Positions 12,201 through 21,200 of a stretch of DNA of 23,356 bases are shown in pieces. Source of the DNA: Apostichopus californicus (taxonomy: Eukaryota > Echinodermata > Holothuroidea > Aspidochirotida > Stichopodidae); NCBI GenBank assembly GCA_020650975.1, contig JAIPMN010000487.1:10354-33709 (forward strand). Reading direction: 5' to 3'. Positions within the stretch are counted from its first letter, which is position 1. Every line of letters begins with the position of its first letter. Both the position numbers and the translations under genes were made by a program. The notes under the pieces were generated by a model. The model searched no databases, was not told where the DNA came from, and saw only the letters and a list, made by a program, of their open reading frames with translations.

Positions 12201-15200
12201 TTTTTATCATGATGAATAGTGTCTGAGAGACACTTCTATGATCAGATTGTCAATCTGTCACTAATTAATGCTTCAATGTATATCAAATTATCACGTTTTG
12301 CTGTTTCGGGTACAGTACTCTAGTAACCAGTCAATAACCAGTCAATAAACAGTCAATAACCAGAAAGGGTAATCTATCAAAGCTTAAGTAAAACAAATTA
12401 CTGACCGACGCTAAAATGAAATTCTTCGCTTAAAGATGACCATCTCATGTCTTCGTCTTGCAGCATCGTCTGGAAGATCCTGCTGGAGAGGGATCACATC
12501 CCCGGGATCATTGTCAAGATCCTGGAGCAGATGAGTCCCGCGAGCATGTCGGCTCAGATTAGATGTTTCGCTGATTATCTGGTCCAAGAGTTTTCCACAT
12601 CTGCCGGTGGCGAACACATTAATAAGGTTCAGTAAATTCTCCTCATATTAACTTCTATCGTCATCCCTGACTTTCTTTTCGGGGAATGATATAATTTAGT
12701 AGTGAATGTTTTTTTTTTTAATATGCATTGGTTTTTGTTTTCTCTCCTTCATAGTGTGTAGAGAAGCTGAATGACATGGTATGGAAGCTCAATATCGTAA
12801 CTCTGGATAAACTTGTCCTCTGCTTGGTAAGTCTCGACTCTCATCCCGTCACTCCACAAGTCACAAAACCTGACAGCATTTGTGCCGTTTTATTCACAAT
12901 AGTTTGATGATGCTTCTAGTCATAGTCTGTCGTAGAGCACATGTCATGATATTGTGTAGTCATGCAAAGAGATGATAGATACATTTTGGAGAACATTTCG
13001 ATAGTTAAATCATATTTTGAGTTGCCCGAGTTCATGGTTTTCATTTATCTTTTTGTTGTCACGTCTTGAAGTGTTGCCAGGTGACTAATTTGTGGAATTG
13101 ATTCTTTGGGGATTTTTGTTTTTCATTTTACCATTTTGAAAAAAATATTTTGTACCTTCATTATAGTCTTTCATTAATAAAATATCAAGAATATGTATTA
13201 GCCAATTCTGATTTTTTTTTCTAATGTTTTTCAGAAATGTAACTTATGTAGTTATTTATATTCCTTGTATGGATGTTTCCCTATTAATTTAAGAATTGTT
13301 AATAAACTTCTTCTTTTGTCTATGGAGATTCACTAAGTACCACAAAAGTGTTTCATCAGTCTTTCAAGAACATTTATCGTTCAAAAACCTTAGAGATTGC
13401 ATAACATTTTGAACATATGTAATGTTAAACATTACATTTATACGACATTGGATAGATAGTTTCATACATGAATCCATGTGTCTTCTCTGTTGTTTTTCCA
13501 TCTTTTATTGTCTGGTCGATTCTAGGCCCTACGCAGTCACGAAGGCAATGAAGCCCAAGTGTGTTTCTTCATCATCCAGCTACTGATCTTAAAACCAAAT
13601 GAATTCCGAAGCCGAGTAATCGACTTTGTCAAGGATAACTCTCCGGAGCATTGGAAGCAATCCGATTGGCATACACAGCACATGGCTTATCACAAGGTTA
13701 GTAGTTGATAGGAAAGCAATCCAACTGGCATACACATCACATGGCGTACCATAAGTTTATTAAGAACTCAGACTGTAGCTAGTCCTTGTTGGTGTGTGTG
13801 GGTTGAATACATCCAGACACACTCCTAGAACTCAGACTGTAGCTAGTCCTTGTTGGTATGTGTGGGTTTAATATATATAGACACACTCATAGAACTCAGA
13901 CTGTAGCTAGTCCTTGTTGGTGTGTGTGGGTTTAATACATCCAGACACACTCAGAGAACTCATACTCTAGCTAGTCATTGTTGGTATGTGTGGGTTTAAT
14001 ATATATAGACACACTCATAGAACTCAGACTGTAGCTAGTCCTTGTTGGTGTGTGTGGGTTTAATACATCCAGACACACTCAGAGAACTCAGACTGTAGCT
14101 AGTCCTCATTGCTATGTGTGGGTTTAATATATCCAGACACATTCAGAGATTCAGTTTAACTTTTCTGTAGGATGCTTTCATGCTGTTGATAATCCTTTCT
14201 CCACAGAATTATCCAGAGAATTTCTTTTTTGAGGGCTTGTGTGAGAAAGCTGGAACAACATTTTCCAACCCTCCACAGTATTATCCTGTTTACTTCAGTA
14301 ACGTATGCCTTAGGTTTTTACCTGTGAGTATGAAATATTAGTTAAGATGTATTTATTTGTTTGTTAATAATCTTCATATTTTATTTAATATGATACAATA
14401 TGTTACAATTTGATGTTAATTGCTAGGGATTTAGTGAAACATTATTAACATTTTGTCATGAGTTGATGGGTTATATTATTCACCTTTGAAGCAGCTCTGT
14501 TGCCATGGTAATGCTGTCTGGCACCATAGGCTTGCACATGTATTGGACCATAACATTGTAGTTTGTTTTGCATGTATGTCACAAGAAAGTTTGAAAAGTC
14601 AAGACTTTTCAAAACAATATTGTGTTTTCCAAGTCATATATGTCAGTTGCTTCTTTTCAACTGACGTTTAGTTTAACCGCAAAGTATTTGATCGTAGCTT
14701 GGTAATATTTACTTAAGGTAAGACAACTGTTGACCAAACAAACACCATACCCTTGGATTGACATTTGTTAAGTAGACACTTATGTTAAATTTACTGTTTA
14801 ATTTTATTATATGCAGAGAGTAAATGGTTCAATTTAAATGAGTCATTGGCTTATCTCTATTATTTGAAATTAAATGTATGAAACCAGTCAGACAGGCTAA
14901 TGATCTACATCTGTTTTGGGGTCTTAGTATTGAAGAGTTAAAACAAGTAATAAATACAACTCAATAACCTGATTCAAATGAGGCAGCATAACATTCTCCA
15001 ATTGTTTTGGTGGTAGGAGCACTTACATTTTTCCACATGCACCCAATATAATGCTAGAAACTTATCCAAATCAAATCTGTACATTATTTGTGAATTACCG
15101 GCCAAAATTATCATGATCATTTTTTTAAGTAGGTTCATCACGTTTATTTAAATTTAAAAATATTACATATAATACACTTTCTTTGATGTGTCATGGAAGA

Positions 15201-18200
15201 AACCAGGCCATGTCTTCAGAAGTATTGGCATTTACTCTTAAATTTATCCAAGCATTCATCCATTGTTTTCTTCTAATTTTTTTTACACTTTCAGGTGTTT
15301 GATATTTTGATTCATCGATTTCTTGAGCTTCCACCCGTTTCTAAATCTTTAGAAACACTTTTGGAACACCTAGGAAGTCTGTTCAAATTTCATGGTGAGT
15401 TTTATTTCTTTATTGCCTTTGTACTGCTCTTTTTTTCTTGTTTGTTTTTTTCTTTTTACAAGGGAAGGGAGGAGTGATGTGACTTTAACATTTGTGATGT
15501 TAAGTTAGACTCATATTATGACAAATGTTCCTGATTGGTATGTTTAGAAACGAAATTACATGAGAAATATATCCAATGTAATTAATCCTGTAGAAAGTAT
15601 GAAGTTGGAATGGCAGGCACAACATATTCAAAGCATTTACTTTGTCCCTGTGAGGCTACACAAATACAATTGTGGAAATGAAAATCAAATATAAACTTGG
15701 TCTCAAATAACATGTTACTTTTGCAATATATGATTGTTTTCATTAACAGTTTGCCTTACTTATCATGAAACTTGAAAAATTCATTGAAGTTTATTGATAT
15801 TAAGAAAGTTCGAAAGTATCTGTTGTTATTTTGCTTTGTTGTTGTACTTAATTGCAGACCGACCTGTCACATACTTGTACAATACCCTTCATTTCTTCGA
15901 GAAGAAGCTCAGAGACAGACCACACTTGAAGAAGAAATTGGTGGGAACGATCATCGGTGCTCAGAAAACTGTCAAGCCATTGGGATGGTAAGATTTAATT
16001 GATCAAGACACAATTCATGATAAACTGCAGAGATCTTTCAAAACCCATGAATTTTGGGCAAACATCACCCACAAAAGTATGAACAACACAAGATTGCAGG
16101 TATCCAATTTATTGTGTGAAATATTTAGTACTCACAAAGCAAAACCACTGAAAAGATCCTTCAAGCTTGTGATAAAGTAAGGACACATTTTGTCACAGGT
16201 TTTAAGAACAATTGCCAGTGAATTTCGCAAAGAATGAAAAAGTAAGGACAATTTTGCCACGGTTTTTAAGAACAAATGCCAGTGAATTTCGCAACGAATG
16301 ATGTGTCGGTTTTCATTTGGGAATTGATGGTTTATGTTGTGGCCTATGATGCATGCACAAATCCTATTATAAACAAAAGAAAAATTTATTAACTTTTGTG
16401 ATGAAAGCTGCATAACCTGGTGAGAATATTTTCGACCATTAGAGGAACTATATTATAAGTTGATAACATAAGTTATTGCTTTACTCCACTAAAATAAACA
16501 TTGAACATTAAATTAGGAGTATTAATTTGGAAGCTCTTCGAAGAAAAAGTTCCTAATTTGCTCATCAAAGGAACGGTTGTAAATATGTTAGATCATTCCG
16601 CTAATGCATCAGCCCAGTGACATTCTTTCTTATGCGAACCTTGTGTTTTGTAAGCTATTTCATTGTATTCGTTAGGTGCCTGAGCGTTCCCTACCTCGAG
16701 TACCTGAACAGACATGGAGAAGATGCTAACTGGGAACCAAACAAAGCCTACTACGTCGGTGTGATCGGTCGTCTCGTGGATAATATCCTTTCAATTTGTA
16801 ATTAAGAGACAACGCTGCAGTGAAATACTTGTTAAAGCAATAGCTCTGCTGCGTGTCATTAAATACTTTAACAGTATGTAACTCAGTTAGCTATCAATCA
16901 TCTCAGCAAACAGGACATAGCTGTTTTCTTCAGACCTCATAATATTTGCTATCTTTCTTTCACCTGTGGGGATCCTGTGGGAATATATAAAACTGTTGAC
17001 GTTACCTGCATGGACAATCCTGACATTTCTAGCATCGGCAGGTCATTGCAAACTGGCCGCATTAGTTGGAGGGGTATTAAACGGAATATGAGAGTTACAG
17101 GGTGATCAGACCCAAGAAATGTGATTATATTAACAAATTGTGTCAGTTGTAGATTTCAAGTCTTGATGAATAGTGTCACAACAGCTTACTCGGTACTTTT
17201 TTTTTTTCTAAGGTGTGTAAGACTATATTCATGCTAGGCCTGATCGGTATCGACATATACACAGAAACCTGGATGTCTTATTACCCAGTAAGAAATCATA
17301 CCAACCACGAAGGGTCATGTGACATGCTCCACAGTACTACTACTAACATAATATTTAACTGTCTGACTGTGAGAAGTAATATGATAGTACACAACAGTAT
17401 GCTGTTATAATGGTCATGTATGATCAGTTAGAGATTAATATTGGTTAGGTTTGGATGGCATGATCGTGGAGAATTACTTTCTCTTTGTCAGACAAAACAC
17501 AAAGATTAGAGTAACTTCTTTACACTTTCTTTCTTTCTTTGTTATTATATTTAATCTCTTTTGTTTTAAGGGTACATGTGGGTCCGTCATACTTCATTTT
17601 GTGTTATTAAAGCTGTCCAATCTTAATTATCCCTCCTCGTTTGATTTTCCTCCTTGACCGATGCTTTACCAATGGGAGAGAAACCTGCCTTTCCCAACTT
17701 TGATTGGAGATTTAATGAGTTTCCCAACGCTAACTCCCACGCCCTCTACGTCACCTGTATGGAACTCATGGCATTACCAAGCCAACCAAAGGTAGTTGGC
17801 AATGCTCTCCTAAATATTTTGCTGACAAGGTAAGAACAGTTTAAAAATTTCTGTTTCAAAATTGTACCAGAATTGATGCTAGTCTTATGAAAGATATATA
17901 TCATACATATGCTCTGATTTTAATTTAAATTTTGGTAAACTGTGTTTCAGAATTGAACAGATAAAACAGTGATTTGATATCTTCTGTGTTGAAAATTCCC
18001 CAAAGGATAAACGGGTGTCATTTCAATCTGGTCTTGACCATGGAAAAGATTATGCCTTTCATTATTGTAAACTTTGATATCATATCCATATAGTATATGA
18101 AGACAGGGACTATGATCTTAGCGTCATCGTATAATTAAGAAAAGTCATTTCATCTTTTCCACAGCGGCAGCGAGGACGTGCCGAGGAAGAACGTCATGGG

Positions 18201-21200
18201 TTGGATCAACGCTATTGCCTTAGTGCTGACATCACTTCCAGTGAGTTCATAACATCAACTAATTTCTCATAATTCCTTATTTTCTGTACTGGCAAACATT
18301 TATTTAGTGGTACACAAATTATAACGATAGGTGGGACGACAGGCAGGCAGACTATCTTCGAGATGGGGGCTCTTTGCTAACTATTGACTCCCTTTGTTAT
18401 TAAGGCCTTCTCAAGATCACTATACCTAGGAGAACAGTCACATATACCCGCCTGTAACTAGAGTAGTTAATTATGGGTGGCACAACCCCCACATGCCCAT
18501 TTCCTTTTCAATACTTGCACCGGGTCAGTCTTTCTCTGTTGCAACTTACAGTATATCTCTGAAACATTTCATCGATAGACAAAATCAGGTATGTGTGTCA
18601 AACGATGACCAAAGAGTGATAGTCTTAGCATTTAAATAAGTTATATCAGTTAAATCAGTTATTGCAGTGATTTTATGTCAACAGTACTGACTACCCCTTC
18701 CTCCTTCCTTAAGCAACCCCCTCCCCCTTCCCGCCTCCTTCACACCCCTTCCTTAGACCTTAATTAGAACATGAAGCAACAATGTCACAAGGAACGAAAG
18801 TGACAGATAATTTCATATTTTCCGTAATGATCGTAGTTAACTGTAGATACAAAAAAAAAAAAAATTATAATATTTTATTACCAGAGGTTGCACCAACCCT
18901 TTAACAGTTTACTTTATTTTCCAAATACAAATTAACCTTGCTTTTTTATGATATATTTTTTTGATTTGACAGGAATGTTACTGGGAAGTGATCCAAGAAC
19001 ACATATTACAGACTCTAAGAAGAAACCCCCAGATGAGTGACTCAATACCACTCTTACAACAAGATCTTAAGTCCATCTTCTCCTCCTATGACTTTGTGGC
19101 CTCTTACACCTGTCAGGCAGAGACTATGCCAGCGTACCTGATGGCGATCACACATGCTGTCTGGCATCATTCAAATATAGGCCAACTCACCCTCATACCA
19201 AGGTTTCTTGTTGTTTTTGATATTACTATTTTACATTATACAAGCTTCCTGATTTCCTAGTACATGATTCAGGCATGAGCTTTTTCCGCGAATTCGCGGA
19301 ATATCCGTGATTTCTTTTCTACCTCGGGACAAAAACTATTATCCTAACACACTGTAGCATACGCGAACTGGAGCCTATACCGCAATTTTGCAAAGTTCCG
19401 TGATTTCTTTTTTACCCCAGGCTCATCCCTGATGATTGTCATCTTTTTATTTTCGATCATATGGAATTAATAATAAAAAAATGATGTCTGGATGTTTTGG
19501 ATAGTTTCACAAAAAGTGTGATTTAGAAAAAACTCAGACTCTCTTTAATGTATTTGATTTGATACTAAAATTAAACTTGGTACCAGTTCCATGTGCTGGA
19601 ACATTTACAAATGTACCAATTAAAGTCTGGAGACAAACATGGATTTAATGCATTTTAAAACCCAAAGGAAGATTAGAGAAATGTTCCACATCTGCACTAT
19701 CAATCTGTTATTTTGAAATTAATCCTATCACAATAAGGTCCTAAGTAGAATAGAAGAGGTATTGGAGAACCTTCCAGGCTGCAGAGAATTAAGCTGATTC
19801 TTTAGATTATGTTTGATCGTAGTTTTTAAGCAATGAACTGAAGATGCACATCCATCTCTATGGCAACTTGTATAGCTCTTTCACTAAGGATGTGTAAGAA
19901 CCACCATCGCATAGTGTTAAAGGCTCTTTATCATCAATTCTGTAGATGTAAATTTAATAATAAAATAGTAATAATAATAATAATAATAATAAAATAGTAC
20001 TTATATAGCGCGTTCATCAGCAACGCTGCTTGAAGCGCTTTACAGGAATTGAAACAATTAATACACAGGAATCATTTAAAATACAGGAAACAATCAAAAG
20101 CAAATAGTACAAAAATATCACCTAAATGGTATATACCATTATATGACCATTTTTTATCTGAATCCATCCCATTTGAGTTTTGCGTTTTTTTAACTTTTTA
20201 ATTGGTATGTTTTTTTCTAAGGTTTCTAAAGGAGCAGGTTAAGCCAATGGTGAAGACAGAGGGGCAGTTTCTATTTGCCTGTTGTCTTATCGGGCCTCTT
20301 CTACAACGCTTCCATGAGGAGAGAACCAGATGTCTGATGGAGGTATGATATAAAACAAGCATTTTCAGTTGTTTTTTTGTTTATGATATTTTGGTTGCTA
20401 TCCCATACTCAATTCTCATATAGCAATGTAAGTCATTAAGTTGTTGACTAACTTGAGTTTGATCTTGAAATATTGAGATATGAAAAGACGTTTGTTTATC
20501 TTGAAAGTTTTTGCTTTTTTTCTCCACCCTTTTCTGTCTTTGTCCTTCTCTAGTTTACTCCCTACCCTCTTCCCTTAATCCTCTTTTTTATCTCCTATCT
20601 CTCCTCTCCCCCTGTTGGTTTCTTTCTTCTCTCCATCCCTTGTCTATCTCTTTTGTGTTCACCCTGCTCATTAACCTGTCTGTATTCTGTGTGTGTATTG
20701 GTCCCTTCTGTTACTGTTACTTGTCATTGAGCCTCTGAAGTAGATCCTGCTAGGATTGAAATGGCATGCCCTCTTACTTTTACAGAAGTGTTTGCTTGAA
20801 GTCACATGTGATTTACTACTAATACAAAAAGAAAAATGTATGGGAGATTGACATGTTAAGGAGAAGAAATCAAATTGTATCTTGTAGGTCAATGTTTGAA
20901 GACCATTGACTAGAGCAGAATAGATCTTACTACATGATCCCATCAAATTACCTGTGTTCTCTACTAGCATATTATTTCAGTGAAGGTCTGGTCAACCTAC
21001 ACAACACAGGTCCCATGAGTTTTTCAAGGTCATCACTGTGTTCCTTGATAAACATAAACAGATATAATTGAACAGTCAGCATGCTCATTTGATTTGGTAT
21101 TTAACTGAAAACTAAGATTGATTAATATTTTTTTTACCTGATGAGTTTTTAAATCAAAAGCACTAATTTTCTTTAGGCCGTACAATATATACTTCTATTA

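Noticed and set aside
12411..12617. 68-codon minus-strand frame
   Set aside because: Antisense shadow of MED23 exon 14.
20511..20738. 75-codon forward frame rich in Leu/Ser/Phe, signal-peptide-like
   Set aside because: Produced by a pyrimidine-rich tract adjoining dispersed repeat copy B; no conserved features.
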